Source: Agaricus subrufescens (taxonomy: Eukaryota > Basidiomycota > Agaricomycetes > Agaricales > Agaricaceae). From it: a stretch of DNA of 64,000 bases. A program made the position numbers and the translations under genes. Shown one piece after another: positions 35,601 to 47,841 of this stretch. The notes under the pieces were generated by a model that was given only the letters and a program-made list of their open reading frames with translations, had not been told where the DNA came from and searched no databases. The stretch's first letter is position 1. The number at the start of each line of letters is the position of its first letter. The stretch lies in NCBI GenBank assembly GCA_029945375.1, contig CM057062.1, positions 248,001 to 312,000 of the forward strand, read 5' to 3'.

Positions 35601-37267
35601 CTAATCAAAGCGGAAAATTATGGCTGTGTCTCCATCGTCATCGCCGTGGAAATCGTCAACGAAATGATTCTTGAAAACCAGGCATTGGCTGTGAATACTA
35701 AAAGTAGCATGCGTAGCACGTACTTGAGTTCCCAGAACTAAGTCATCAGCGAGAGCAAAATATCCACAGATAGCTCGCATGTCAGAATAGATCCTGATAA
35801 ATGGCAGCTCGCTCCTGATCGGATTGAGGAATATGTGCTCCGGTACGCGGGTACTCGGCTTCTCAGTCGAGTACCGTTTGACGTTGTATTTATTGTAATC
35901 TTGTAGATATGGTCTGCCGTAATGGTCTTCCGTAGCTTGAATATAGCGTTGGCCGTTTGTAGAGCCGATGTGGCGAGACGTTAGGGGTGTTTTATCCCAC
36001 GATGTAACTGGAGGCCCCCAGTCATTCCATTCCATGATCTGTGTTTCACTTATCGCAGACCAATCGGCACAGGAAGGAAGGAGGTTCATGATGGAATGCC
36101 TATGGACAATCATTGTCAAGTATTCTGAAGCAAAACAATACTGGAAACAGATCAATGCTGTTTCTGGCTGATCCACGAACGGGAGGGAAGGTGGAATGTG
36201 TCCCGGGACTTCACCGTCCCCGGTCGGATTGGGAGAAGATCGACATTGATACCAATCAATGCTAATATCTCTGTTCAGCGCGGGAAGCCGTAATTGATGT
36301 ACAGCTCTGGGTGGCTCGACAGCCTGAGAGGAGGGGATATAGTATACACGCAGAAGCCAGTCGTTATTGTCAGGTACTAAAATCAGGTCTTTGTCGAGAA
36401 CAATGACACCAGTGTTCGACACGGAAATGGGCAGCTTTTCCGAAGGTCAGTTTGACAACCTCTGAAATGCGAAACGTGTTACTTACACATATGGCAGCAC
36501 CTGTTTTCCAATTAAACGTATATAATCGTGTAAAACTGTCTTCTTCAGCACGTCCAATTGTAAGTGTGAGTGCCAAATTTTCACCGAAGATCTCCATAGA
36601 CATGGAGGCCTCCACTGCATCAGCGTCCTCATAAACAGCGCGGCATACAAAAATCGAAGGATTTGCTGCCATAGGATGTGCAAGGCCAGTTGAATGTTGT
36701 ATTATTTTAATTGTAAACTCGATTTCAGAATCGAAATAAATAGTTCTATAGGAAAGGACGTGATTCAAAGTGAGCTTTGGTAACGTCTGATATTTGATTT
36801 ACTCACTTTATCAAGCAGGCAATGAGATCGTGTTCATCAATACAACAACGAAAGTCAACCAGATGATCAACTTGAATATCTTGAATATAATGACTCCCAG
36901 ACACTTGAATAGTTATGGCACTTAATCCCTGGCCACATCTCCCAAGGATATAGTGATTTCGCTCTATATCGTTCAGGTCGGCATCTTTGGGCAGCGGGAT
37001 GCTGTGAATCAGTCTTGGCTGCATTGAATACCAAGCGGCTTCACGACTTCTGAGCATCTCAAGTCGCTCTCCAATTGGAAGGGGGCAATTGGGGTTATCA
37101 CGAACGTGTGCCACTTTGCACTCGAGCGCGTATTGCAGTTCGACAGACGATTTATAGATGCTTTGGAAGGTATATTCGACTGCTTGGATAGCATATGCAT
37201 CTGCCACGTCGAGATGAAGCAATATTTTGATAATAAGTTCTTTTGGGAGCAGAAGTAGTAGAGACAT
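35601..37267 (-). CDS. F-box protein, family B copy 2
   Basis: Tandem paralogue of the gene at 33293-34960. The F-box is LPKELIIKILLHLDVADAYA. The following ALECKVAHVRDNPNCPLPIG is nearly identical to copy 1, while the middle is more divergent. Exon 1 is 37267-36807 and ends with GTGAGT. Exon 2 starts after CCTATAG near 36752 (KTIYFDSEIEF). Exon 3 covers the region down to the stop at 35601 and starts near VSNTGVIVLDKDLILVP. The end differs from copy 1 (DDDGDTAIIFRFD), so the C-terminus evolves fast. Function as for copy 1 by homology. Confidence 0.85.
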
Positions 37268-37830
37268 TGACCGTAAGGTCTGAAGTAGAACACGATCGTC
37301 ACAAATCAGTGATCAATTGATCATGGATCGATTATGATCGGCCGATCATAGAGTGCTGCGTTAGCTCCTATTTTTCCGAAACAATAGTATCATGAAAAAA
37401 AGTTTCATATGGCGGTCTTCTACGGAGACCTGACCACCCCACGCTGTGAATCAAAGTAGAAATCATCGTCACCCACTCTTGTGGGTATAATAGTCTAGTA
37501 ACGTGATAGTGACACGGATTAGAGTCCGGGAGGAAGATGCCACTATACAAAGGTTACTGCGATTTCAAGTTCGTTTATGGACGGGAAACAAGACGGAATG
37601 TGCCTCAGAAATTCGTTCTTCTCCGTCAGATTAGAAATACAACTACAACTTGCCAGCAGGAAAGAGGTTTCAGTGAGTACAGGTGGGCTGTATACCAGCG
37701 CCCGTTGTCCTATAAACAACAACTGCATGGGGTCCAAAAACATATATATAGGTCTGAGGTGGGTGCAAGTCATATGGGGAGAGGGACGCCAAAGACAGCA
37801 AGGAGGAAGGAATTGTCATACATAATAATA
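37268..37830. other. Intergenic, partly family A downstream flank
   Basis: The bases just beyond the family A stop at 37831 resemble those beyond the copies ending at 2871 and 40074. The rest shows no gene. Confidence 0.4.
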
Positions 37831-39441
37831 TTAGGATACCCAGTTCCACCAGCTCGGTATATCTTTTTCTAACACAGGATCAGGACTAGGATATGAATGT
37901 GCAACATCGTACACTGGCAGAGCGAAGTCTTGAAGAACAAGGTGATTTTTGCACTTGGTAATCAACCGGCCTGACTCCTCGTCAAAGGATTGATGCACAT
38001 CGAGACGTCGTAGAATACGATCCAACTCCGGGTCGACTTTGGCACTTCTCTCGTAAGCCCCCATCGCTGACCCCTTTGAAAAGCCAAACCGATATAAGGT
38101 TTGTTCCGTCTGACAGTAGCCTTTATTCAAACCAAGAGCATATAATCTACCCTTGTATTGTCGTTTATAAAAGTTGAAATTTGAAACTCTTGTAAAGGTA
38201 GGTTTGTTGGCAGGGCATGCCGGAATAGTGAGTCTGGAGATGCCATCGAGCGTCGCAATGGTTTGGCAGTAATTGGTTCCGTCGAAGTATAGCTTTGATA
38301 TCTCATTACTCCTGTGACTACAAAAGAAACGAAGCGACCACATCTTGGTCGCAGTTGGCAAAAGCTTCTGACAGTCACCAATTTCAGAATATACGGGCTT
38401 CAAGGCATATAAGCGGGCTTTATGTTTGCGATCATCATGTTCCGTGTAGACGAGAAGATTATCCTTGCCGAGAACGTAAATATTGGTCTAAAGGGTGGCT
38501 ACTTAGTAAGGTCGCATCAGAACACCGTCTCACTCACTACAAAGTCACGTTTTTCAAATACCAAGGTACACCGGGTTAGGCGTGTTTCTGTGCAGTCTTT
38601 CCATCAGTACACGTCAAACCTATTATTCATATATCGCGCAACCAAGTGCTCATTAATTGAGAGCTGAGGTTGCGCACCAGCGTATGGCATCCGCAGAGCC
38701 TGTAAATGTTCGGCTTCGAGGGTGCCACTTTCCAGTACATTGATTTCGCAGATGTAAAGCCGCTCGCGTGATTCACCATTGTAACAGATGTCGACTGGGA
38801 TATATGCCTGTGAGCTCTTCTAGAGTATGAATCAATAGAAGACTTACAGTCGTATCCGACGAAAACAATAATAAAACTGGATAACGGGTCGCTGTGTTTC
38901 ACAACAAAATCTATATTTACAACACAACAATGCCTCTCGGGAATTTTATCGACTCCGTCACGAGGTACAAGGACACAGGGCTCTAGGTTGTCAGAATCCA
39001 TATCCCAGTAGCATACCAGAAGATTGTGTGCGCCACCAAAGACCCATCGTCCGCCAGGGGCAATCTTGACAGTGCGGGGTCCTGTTGAAGGCGGGTATTT
39101 TAAGCGCTTGACAAGAGGATAGACTTCTCTTGGAAGTTGCCAGATCTCATTTACCAAGAGACGTTTTTCGAAATGTTGACGAAGTTGGTTTGTAGTGAAG
39201 GAAGACAGACATGATGTGTTTGATAAATGGCTGTGAGGATGTTCATTCAGATATTGAGCGGCAAGGTTGTACCATACAACGTGAGCATTCAGAACATCCT
39301 TTCGCGCCAAGGCCTGGGTAGAAAGTTAATATAAGATACAGGTTATCATAATCGGGTCACCTTAGAAAGCACAACCACGTCTTTGTACGGAAGATAAGAT
39401 GCGATTTCGGACACAATTTCGTGAGGCAGCTCACAAAGCAT
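37831..39441 (-). CDS. F-box-like protein, family A copy 2
   Basis: Close paralogue of the gene at 1255-2871, in inverted orientation about 35 kb away. The start ATG at 39441 gives MLCELPHEIVSEIASYLPYK. The intron arrangement is the same as copy 1: after the F-box exon, after the segment ending GYD, and after DFVV. Conserved blocks include GGRWVFGGAHNLLVCYWDMD and LYFDGTNYCQTIATLDG. The C-terminus differs: where the other copies end SWFNKLP this one ends SWWNWVS. No internal stop was seen in the spliced frame, so it is probably functional. Its upstream region carries the CACGTG motif and two blocks shared with copy 1. Confidence 0.85.
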
Positions 39442-40073
39442 GATAGAGTTGGCCTCAATTTTAATCTGAATCGACCAACAGCATTTATTTGGCACGTGAT
39501 TGAAAACTCGATCCGACCTTGCCTTATTTCAAAGCGGTTGTACACAAGGCAACGTCCGCCGATAAAAAACACACACAAGAAAGCCCACAATGTAGCATAG
39601 CTATCAATTCTGTGATCATGGAAACAAACACTAACAAAAACCAATTGCAAGCTGACATGGACATGGCCAGCACGGGCCTACCTTCCCATATAAGCCAATT
39701 TTGATGCGTGGCGAATCACAACTTCATGATATAGACAGAATCCCATATCACCTGTCTAGGGTTTTCACTGCCGTTCATCAAATTACACATACTCTGCCAT
39801 CATTCGTGGGCTATGCAGCAAGGTGTGTTTTCACAAGGCAGTGGCAATGCCTGCAAGCCGTTAGCTTACCGTTTTCTCGTGATTTATATAATTTAACATT
39901 TGATATCTCAAATGTGATAGGCGACTAAGCATACTCACTTGGTAATAATCCAGGTCTTACCCATGCCTGTTAAACATACGCAGTAATCATCCCATTATCA
40001 TGATGTAATCAGTATGGTCCAACGATATACGCCAAGGAGAGCAAGGAGGAAGGAACTGTCATACACAATTATA
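39442..40073. other. Spacer between family A copies 2 and 3
   Basis: It holds the promoter of copy 2, with shared blocks at 39581-39619 and 39695-39726, and the 3' flank of copy 3. About 39950-40073 is similar to 2872-3000 after copy 1. Confidence 0.6.
39493..39498. promoter_or_regulatory. CACGTG E-box upstream of family A copy 2
   Basis: 52 bp upstream of the ATG, read on the gene strand as AATCACGTGCC, the same context as in copy 1. Confidence 0.45.
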
Positions 40074-41683
40074 TTAGGGTAACTTGTTAAACCAGCTCGG
40101 TATGTCCTTTTCTAAAACGGGATCTGGACTAGGATACGAATTTGCAACATCGTACACTGGCAGAGCAAAGTCTTGAAGTACAAGGTGATTTTTGCACTTG
40201 GTAATCAACCGGCCTGACTCCTCATCAAAGGATTGATACGTATCCAGACGTCGCAGAATACGATCCAACTCTGGGTCGACCTTTGCAGCGATGTCGTAAG
40301 CCCCTATTGTTGACCCCGTTGAAAAGCCAAATCGATACAAGGTTTGTTCCATCTGACAGTAGCCTTTGTTTAAACCAAGGGCATATAATCTACCCTCGTA
40401 TTGTCGTACATAAAGGTCGAAATTAGAAACTCTTGTAAAGGTAGGTTTGTTGGCTGGACATGCCGGTATAGTGAGTCTGAAGATACCGTCAAGCGTCGCA
40501 ATAGTTTGGCAATAATTTGTTCCGTCGAAGTATAGCTTTGATATCTCATTACGCCTGTGATGACAAAGGAAACGAAGCGACCACATTTTGGTCGTAGTCG
40601 GCAAAAGCTTCTGATATTCATTGATTCCAGAGTATACCGGCTTCAAGACATATAAGCGGGCTTTATGTTCGCAATCAACATGTTCCGTGTAGACGAGAAG
40701 TTTATCCTTGCCGAGAACGTAAATATTGGTCTAAAATATGACTACTCAGTAAAGTCGCATCAGAACACCATCTCACTCACCACAAGGTCGCGTTTCTCGA
40801 ACACCAAGGTACACCGGGTGAGGTGTGTTTCCGTGCAGTCTTTCCACCAGTAAATGTCGAACCTGTTTTGCGTGTACCGCACAAGCAAGTGTTCATTAAT
40901 TGAGAGCTGAGGAAGCGGGCCAGCATATGGCATGTGCAGAGCCTTTAAATGTTTCGCTTTGAGGGTGCCACTTTCCAGTACATTGATTTCCCAGATGTAA
41001 AGCCACTCGCGTGATTCACCATGGTAGCAGATGTCAACTGAGATGTATGCCTGTGAGCTCTTCTAGAGTATGAATCAATAAGAAACCTACAGTCGTATGC
41101 AACGAAGGCAATAATGAAACTGGATAATGGGTCACTTTGTTTGACAACAAAATCCATGTTAACGACACAACAATGCCTCTCGGGAATTCCATCGACTCCA
41201 CCACGAGGTATAAGGACACAGGGCTCTGGGTTGTCAGAATCCATATCCCAGTAGCACACCAGAAGATTGTGCGCTCCACCAAAGACCCATCGTCCGCCAG
41301 GGGCAATCTTGACAGCGCGTAGCCTTGTTGAAGGCGGGTATTTTAGACGCTTGACAAGAGGGTAGACTTCTCTCGGAAGTTGCCAAATCTCATTTACCAA
41401 GAGGCGCCTTTCAAACTGTTGGCGAAGTTGGTCCGTAGTGAATGAAGATAGGCATGAGGTGTTTGAGAAATGGCTGTGGCGATGCTCATCCAGATATTGA
41501 TTGGCAAGGTTGTACCATACAACATGAGCATTCAGAACATCTTTTCGCGCCAAGGCCTGGTTGGAGAGTCAATATAGATACAGGTGATAATAATTGAGTG
41601 ACCTTAGAAAGTACAACAATGTCTTTGTACGGAAGATAAGACGCGATCTCGTACACAATTTCGTGAGGCAGCTCGCAGAGCAT
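40074..41683 (-). CDS. F-box-like protein, family A copy 3
   Basis: Third intact family A gene, tandem with copy 2. The start ATG at 41683 gives MLCELPHEIVYEIASYLPYK. The exon layout is as in copies 1 and 2, including the short intron that must use the CTCAG acceptor before the VDICYHG-encoding exon (near 41040). The last exon reads LYFDGTNYCQTIATLDG and ends SWFNKLP like copy 1. The 3' flank is also most like copy 1, which suggests that copies 1 and 3 are the closest pair at that end. No internal stop in the spliced frame. Function as SCF adaptor is inferred. Confidence 0.85.
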
Positions 41684-41721
41684 GGTAGAGCTGACCAGTG
41701 ACTAACGACGTTTTTATTTGC

Positions 41722-41727
41722 CACGTG
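41722..41727. promoter_or_regulatory. CACGTG E-box upstream of family A copy 3
   Basis: 39 bp upstream of the ATG, gene-strand context AATCACGTGGC. Confidence 0.45.
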
Positions 41728-41835
41728 ATTGTCCGCCTCACTGAGCCGCTCCAACCAATTGAGGCTAGTAATGAAAGTTACGCGCGTCGCGCCCATAAGT
41801 CGGAGACATCCGCATCCATGTCTCGCGAGGTCGCA

Positions 41836-41914
41836 ATAATAAGATTGTGTATATCACCGTGCATGCCAATAGTCTGGCAATAGTTTGTTCCATCGAACAA
41901 TATTGATATTTCCT
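41836..41914 (-). pseudogene. Relic of a family A last exon
   Basis: About 80 bp on the minus strand read EISILFDGTNYCQTIGMHGD, compared with EISKLYFDGTNYCQTIATLDG in the intact genes. Nothing else of the gene surrounds it. It is a fragment of a further lost copy, in the same orientation as copies 2 and 3. Confidence 0.7.
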
Positions 41915-42186
41915 GACTGTCGATGTGGTGGGAAGGGAAGTTAGGCAAATGATCCATAAATCAAATGATCATATCAAAACGTAGATCCCACAGCTCGGTA
42001 CAATCAGACAAATGATAGCACGAGTCAGGCACGAGTCATGGTTCGTCGGCGCCTGTCAAACACGAATGCTCATTATCCCAGTTCGGTCGTTGAAACCTAA
42101 CCTGGGCTCTTCAATCTTTTTCTCTTTCCCATCCGAACGCTGCCCTCCAGTGTCCCCAGAAACTCACCTCAGACTACACGCCAACA

Positions 42187-43016
42187 ATGCAAAGCAATTC
42201 CGTCGATCCAACCGCTGTCATCACTGAGAAAAGTTGCAACAACGGCAGTATCACCAACACTATCATGCCACACCCAGTGCTCGACTTCGACCGCACTCCC
42301 CTCCCTGAGTATAAAAACTACTACTGCAAAATCATCGACAACCTCTTCTCACCATCTGAGTGCGCCGACCTGATCTCCCTAGCCGAGTCCCACGCCCAGT
42401 GGTCCCAGGCCGCTGTACACTACGGCTTAGGCCCCACTCAAAACTACGTCAACCTTGAATACCGCAACTCTGATCGTATCTTGCTTTTTGACTCCGACGC
42501 TGCCTCACGTATCTACAACAAGTTACTACCTCACATTCCAGAGGTTGTAGAACTCGCCTCAGACATCCCTTACAGCAAAGAAATAGTCGGTAGCTCTCAG
42601 CTGGAAGACCTTCGATATAAACTTGTAGGGTAGGTCAATCCAAATATAGTCAAGTCAGGTCCAGCCCACTAACAACAACACCGTACCATTGTCATAGCCT
42701 CAATGAACGCCTCAGTTTTCTAAGATATGGGCCCGGAAACTACTTTCGTAGTCATTGCGATGGTAGACTAGTACTCCCAGATGGTCGACGATCGTTCATC
42801 ACGATCCAGATATACTTGGGTGATGACGCTGATCTTTTGGGAGGTGCCACGAGACTCATGTCGAACCGTTCGAACAACGCCAAGATTTATATCGATGTCG
42901 ACCCTAAATTAGGACGTGTGCTCATTTTCCAGCAGCGAAACTTGACGCACAGTGGCGAGGACGTCATCCGGGGGACGAAATATGCTTTGAGATCGGATCT
43001 GATGTACATCCGGTAG
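42187..43016 (+). CDS. 2-oxoglutarate/Fe(II) oxygenase, prolyl 4-hydroxylase type
   Basis: This is a non-heme iron dioxygenase of the P4Hc fold. Two exons, 42187-42629 and 42698-43016, join in phase and encode 253 residues. The iron ligands are visible: H-x-D in FRSHCDGRL, and the distal histidine in LTHSGEDV. The basic residue for 2-oxoglutarate (RGTKYALRSD) lies about nine residues on. The N-terminal part contains NLFSPSECADLISLAES, typical of the family. There is no signal peptide, so it is likely cytosolic or nuclear, unlike collagen-type enzymes. Two in-frame ATGs (42187 and 42265) are possible starts; the first gives a 26-residue polar extension. The substrate is unknown. Confidence 0.87.
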
Positions 43017-43271
43017 CCCTCAAGCGTACGAGGTGCATTATATATACCAGCTCGACTGTCATCATCGTATTTGTGGCCCACTGTAAATACCATCTCTTAA
43101 ACGAAAAATATTAGAATCAGAACGCCATTATTCTAGGGGTTGCTTTATTGAAAAGAATCTACCACACGAGCTGCGGAAAGAAGGTTTAAGCTTTAAGGAT
43201 CGATTGGTGCACGTCAGCAGGTGTCAGCAACAGAGTCATGGATGGCATACTCACATTATTTGACGGGTTTA

Positions 43272-45345
43272 TCAGAGTGTTAGTTCGGGTCCGTTCCTCG
43301 CTTGAAACCAAGAACGGCATTCTTTCATCTGGATCTGAACATCATCATTGATCAGTCAAGTAATTTCTCAAAGCCTTTCTGAACTTACATCACAAACTCC
43401 TAGCATCGTCTCAATGTCCATAATCACGCCATCAGCATCACCTCGTGCGCGATCTCGAAACTGGTTTGGAATCATAAAGTTCCACTTCTCACCTTCCGCC
43501 ACGGAAGGATAGTTAAGAGTACTGTTCCAGTCTGCTTCGCAATAATATTGTAGCGCAAGAACTGGGATGATAGCTCTTGAGAGTGCAGTGGCAGTCAAAA
43601 TGGAAACGGGAAATCTGAGCACGTCAGGTTCTACGAAGATATTGAGCTTGGACAAACGTTGAAGCGGGATTAAGGACTAAGACCAACCGTAAAGCGAATA
43701 ATATAGCAACCACCATGCTCTTTTCTTTACTTGGTTCCAACCTCCTTCAAAATCAAAAAGCGCTCTAAGCGAAGGGAGCGCGACCCAAACTTGGTCCAAA
43801 AATGGCTGCGGAGTCACTCCAAGTTTATAGTCAAAGGCATCCAGTACCGTCCGTTGGGCATACTGGGGTATTGTTCAAGGCTTAGCCTAGAGAATAAGAG
43901 TTAACGTACTTCGAAGTCCTCGTACCCCATATCGTGAGGTGATATCTGCATATAGTCCACCGCCTCTACCGGGACTAACGGGTGCAAAAAATCGCGGTGA
44001 AACTGAAACAGTGTGAGCAATAGACATAGTCATTCCACCACAACTTTCGCACCTTCACACTTATTGCGAGACAGGCGAGTGTCACATCCCAGGTTCCACA
44101 GCTAGGGTATAATGGTAGTTGATCCAAAGTGACGCTTTTACCACAGATGCGGCCCACGCCCATCAAGTAGTGATAGCGAAGAAACATCCATGCTGTATGG
44201 AAACGGGTCTCAGGAGAGGTCTTCAGTTGATCAATTAAACCTTCCATTGACTGGTCGAAGGGTGAAAAAGAGCTGGACGAAATAGTAGAGGATGTCGACG
44301 AGAAAGAACTGGACGCGCTATGTGTGTTCCTAGGTAGAAACTACCGAATGCGTAAGTGTAATTCCAAGAGAAGTTTAGTTTTACAAACCTGAAGTATCCA
44401 ATCAATCCGCCTTCTTCTCGTCCGCTGCCCAAGACCAAGCAGTATCTCCCACTCTCTCGAGGAGCCGGACCATGGCTTGTCTACGACCTGAAGAGATCTC
44501 GCATGGTCATAGTCAGCTGTCCTACCTTCGCGCTCCTTGTACTTCCCCAGTCTTATCTTCGCTACCGTCTCCGCACTCGGAAGAACAGAGGGATTGTCCG
44601 GTAGCGGTGGCGATATTATAGGTATATGTGAAGGAATTATACGATCTGGAGTGGAGGGTTCGGTAGGTATAAGTTCTTCGATGTTGTCGAAGTGTGTCTA
44701 AAACTTGTCAGACCAGACTATAAGGAGTGGGCGGGGCACACCTCAGAAAGCTTTCGCAACGATGCAGCTTTTCGCAGACTTGCGGAGCGCATCTTCAACT
44801 TTTCTTTAACGGCAGGCATTTCTCTATTAACGTAATGATCGATACTCAGTTAAGTATTGGGGTAGTTGAGCTGGAACGGGTGCTGCGATGACTTGCATAT
44901 TTTCCACCAAGGGCGACATTCCACGCGTTAAAGACGGTTTACAAGCATATAAACCTTGGTCCATAGACACAGTCTTTTGGATTCCATTTTGGGATGCATG
45001 CCGTCGAACAAGGTTTCGTGGTTCAACACTTATCGAGCATAAACTTCGCGAGCGTGAGTAAGGGGAGAAGCGATATGAACGACGACGATAATCCCGTTTC
45101 ATTTGATTGGAGCGCTTCGAGTCTCCTTGCATTGGAAGAAACGATAGCTTTGTGCGAAGGTTTTCGGCGAACGTGTTTGAGGTTCCTCCTGAGAGGTTGT
45201 ATGCGCCCGTGCTGCCAGGGAATTTCCGTTGTGCAGAAATGGGTGAGACTCCAGCAGAGCAGTCCAAAGAATTCAAACCATCCCTGGAGCCAAAAGAAGA
45301 CTGAGGCAGACGACCCAAAGGACATTCGTCATTACTAGGCTCCAT
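43272..45345 (-). CDS. Cyclin-box domain protein, N-terminus uncertain
   Basis: This is a protein with a cyclin-like fold, of a type seen in basidiomycetes. The core is readable across introns: TWDVTLACLAISVK, FHRDFLHPLVPVEAVDYM, ISPHDMGYEDFE, AQRTVLDAFDYKLGVTPQPF and WVALPSLRALFDFEGGWN. The C-terminus ends RNGPELTL at 43272. Upstream exons include a short Lys/Arg-rich segment (MPAVKEKLKMRSASLRKAAS, ATG at 44819) and a Pro/Ser-rich part (IIPSHIPIISPPLPDNPS). A 172-residue open frame at 44827-45345, rich in Ser and Arg, lies directly before. It stops 8 bases ahead of the ATG at 44819, so it is either the first exon joined by an intron I could not place or an upstream ORF. The exon between 44400 and 44510 can be read in two frames. 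Cell-cycle function is inferred only. Confidence 0.6.
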
Positions 45346-46119
45346 ATATGCGGTCTTAAAAGGACGAGAGTTTTCATGAGTACATCACCATCTAAAGCCT
45401 GCCAAAATCACCGCAAAGGCTTTTCAGAATAGATGAAAGCCAGAATAGGCGCATATATCGACACTCCAAAGGACAGAGAGCTGAGGCTGGCACTGATGTT
45501 GATGGTGGTCCAAGTCAAGGGGTTAGCGGAAGAATCCGAACCATCGCATCAATCTAAACGTGATCCGCTCCTTGTTAATATCGTATTGTTTCCGCTACAT
45601 CTCCGATTGAAAACGGATTTCACACTGAAAAACAAAAATACAGGACAAATTAGTGGCAAATCATTTATCCACATGCCGATGCTTTCCGAATTCTCATGAT
45701 CACAGGTGGCCTTTGCTTCCTCGCACTGCTCAATTTGACAAGTTCTCTCATCTTGATATATCCGTACCTTCAAAATATGTCGGGTGGATTGAGTACCGTT
45801 CATCGTGACAGCCCTCTAGTACCTGGACTTGTCAAGGCTTCTGATGGAAAAAAATAACATGAGGTCATTTTGGCCGAATCTCAATAGAATAATACACATT
45901 TGTGCAAAGTCTAACATGCGCCTTCACTACATACACTAGACGGTGGTATAATATTATCAGTTATTCTAAAATATCAGTTGTGGTGTGGGGTTCTTTGACT
46001 TAATCGGTTGGCCTCCTTACAAAAGCTTGACTTGTTCAGGGATACCGACGACTCGTGAGAATGATATGGTTGATCAAAATCCTTGACTGACGAGTCATCA
46101 TTCTTCAACTTCAAGCGCA
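45346..46119. other. Divergent intergenic region
   Basis: A minus-strand frame at 45549-45803 (MNGTQSTRHILKVRIYQ...) has a possible acceptor inside it but no recognised domain. I do not call a gene. It also holds the promoters of the cyclin-box gene and of family C copy 1. Confidence 0.4.
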
Positions 46120-47299
46120 ATGGCTCATCGACTGGACAATCTGCCCCAAGAGCTACTCCATTGCATTGTCAGACTCTTAAAATATGACGTCTTGACCCTT
46201 CGAAGTCTCTGCCTCACATCAAGGTGCCTCACTCATGAAGCACAACTGCACCTTTATGCCGACATCAGGGTGATATCATCTCGTCACTATCGCCGCGACC
46301 GAACTTGCATAGATTTCGAGAGTTCAAAAAAATTCTTCAACACAATCGTCATTCATAACCCATCCCTGGCAAGACACGTCAGGTGTTTTGTCTACAACAC
46401 ATATTTTCTCCAAGCGGCCAGCACCTTGGATCTTGTGTTGCGTGGTCTTCAACTCATGACAAACATAAAGATCCTGGAGTTCATCCCCGTAGACGACGAA
46501 CATGTGCCTACGAACCCCTTCCAGGGTTGCACCTTCCAGCTCACCCACTTTCATTGTAATTTCAATATTGCTTCCGAATTTTTTGCTTCACAACCTACCC
46601 TCCAATCTCTTGACCTCGAGAAGAGCATCGAAACGCCTTCATTCAAACTTATTCCCGATCTTGGGACATTACGCGTCGAATACTGGGAGGACGTCGCCAA
46701 GTTTCTTCCCGGACGCCGTATTCGTCATCTGGAATTCGCCGGAGTTTTACCAGACGAACCTTCTTTTGCTGTTGCGACTAAACTACGGAATTTAACAGTC
46801 CTAGTCCTCGACTTACCAGTCACACTTCAACCCGACGGTATCGAAAATATGATACCCTACCTTACCCAGCTACGACTTTTGAGTGTCACAGGCGGATCCC
46901 TATTCCAGGTGGGTGGAACCCGCTATTTGAACCCGCTATGGAGAGCCACTAATAATGTACACCTCTATCCATCAGAGGCTCAATCTTGTGCCCGAGATCA
47001 TGCTCGCACTGCAAGACCTAGAAATTCTTATTTACTCAAGGCCCTTTTATTATGATCTCAGGAAGATTGATACTTCAGAAGACCATTTGCACATGGTCAG
47101 CATATGGTTCCAAAAAATGTCAAAATTAAAGGCTGCGTATCTCCAGACTTTTGGCAGCTACGGGCCTGCAGGGTTGTATGATCGTTGGCTAGCAAATGAT
47201 ACCAGACCAACCGAAATATGGGGCGAGGAGGTTTTCCCCAGCCATGGACGTTATTACTCATACGCTGAGGAGTACGAGTTTTCGTCTGTCCTCTCTTGA
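46120..47299 (+). CDS. F-box protein, family C copy 1
   Basis: F-box protein of a third family. It starts MAHRLDNLPQELLHCIVRLL, a clear F-box, followed by LCLTSRCLTHEAQLHLYADI. Two exons, 46120-46908 and 46976-47299, join in phase to give 370 residues. The body has repeated hydrophobic strand-turn units (ILEFIPVD, LTHFHCNF, LRNLTVLVLDLP, LTQLRLLSVTGG), which look like leucine-rich-repeat-type segments for substrate binding (inference). The tandem copy at 47842-49016 has the same length and intron position, and the sequence around the start codon (ACTTCAAGC...AATGGC) is shared. Confidence 0.88.
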
Positions 47300-47841
47300 A
47301 TTATTGGCTTGCAACATTTGATATAGTGCTATACTTCTGTTGTTCTCGGATGCAATATTTCAAACACATGTTGCGTGGCCAGGTTAATTTCATTTTCAAT
47401 ATAGTGAGCTCCAAACACTACTATATTATAGGCATGTATCAATATGAGGGCTGACCATTTTCTCCGGCAACGCTTCTATCTTATCTCCAGTGAGTTGACA
47501 ATGCGACATAATATTTCTCTGCACTCCTGTTCCGAGTGGGAGTATTGAACCCGTATTCAATAGGCGTGAATCAGCACTTGCAAGATTGATCACTCCGAGT
47601 TTCATGGGTTACGCCCTCCTTAGGTTATCGGACAGTAAACAAATGAGGGAATATATCGGCAGATGCAGGTACCTACTTAGGTCATGCGGGATGACCTGAG
47701 CCACGTCCTCCGTTCACCCTGCATAGACCACACAATTGCCGAAGCTAGCGGGGATTGGGAAGGTGTACAAATTCCGAATCACAGTGGCACGTGAGTATGA
47801 TGTTATATATCACAATCCTAGACTGATCAACTTCAAGCTCA
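47300..47841. other. Spacer between family C copies
   Basis: No gene is visible. Only the bases just before each ATG are clearly alike between the two copies. Confidence 0.45.

Larger units (their letters stand above)
41684..42186. other. Region between family A copy 3 and the oxygenase gene
   Basis: It contains the copy 3 promoter, a family A relic (separate entry) and the leader of the plus-strand oxygenase gene, which is C/T-rich just before 42187. Confidence 0.5.

Noticed and set aside
33293..41914. Possible integrated mobile element carrying the F-box island
   Set aside because: No transposase, reverse transcriptase, terminal repeats or target-site duplications were seen. Introns are kept, so segmental duplication is simpler.
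45433..45803. Overlapping opposite ORFs before the cyclin-box gene
   Set aside because: Neither strand shows a family motif. The minus frame has one plausible acceptor but leads to stops in all continuations tried.
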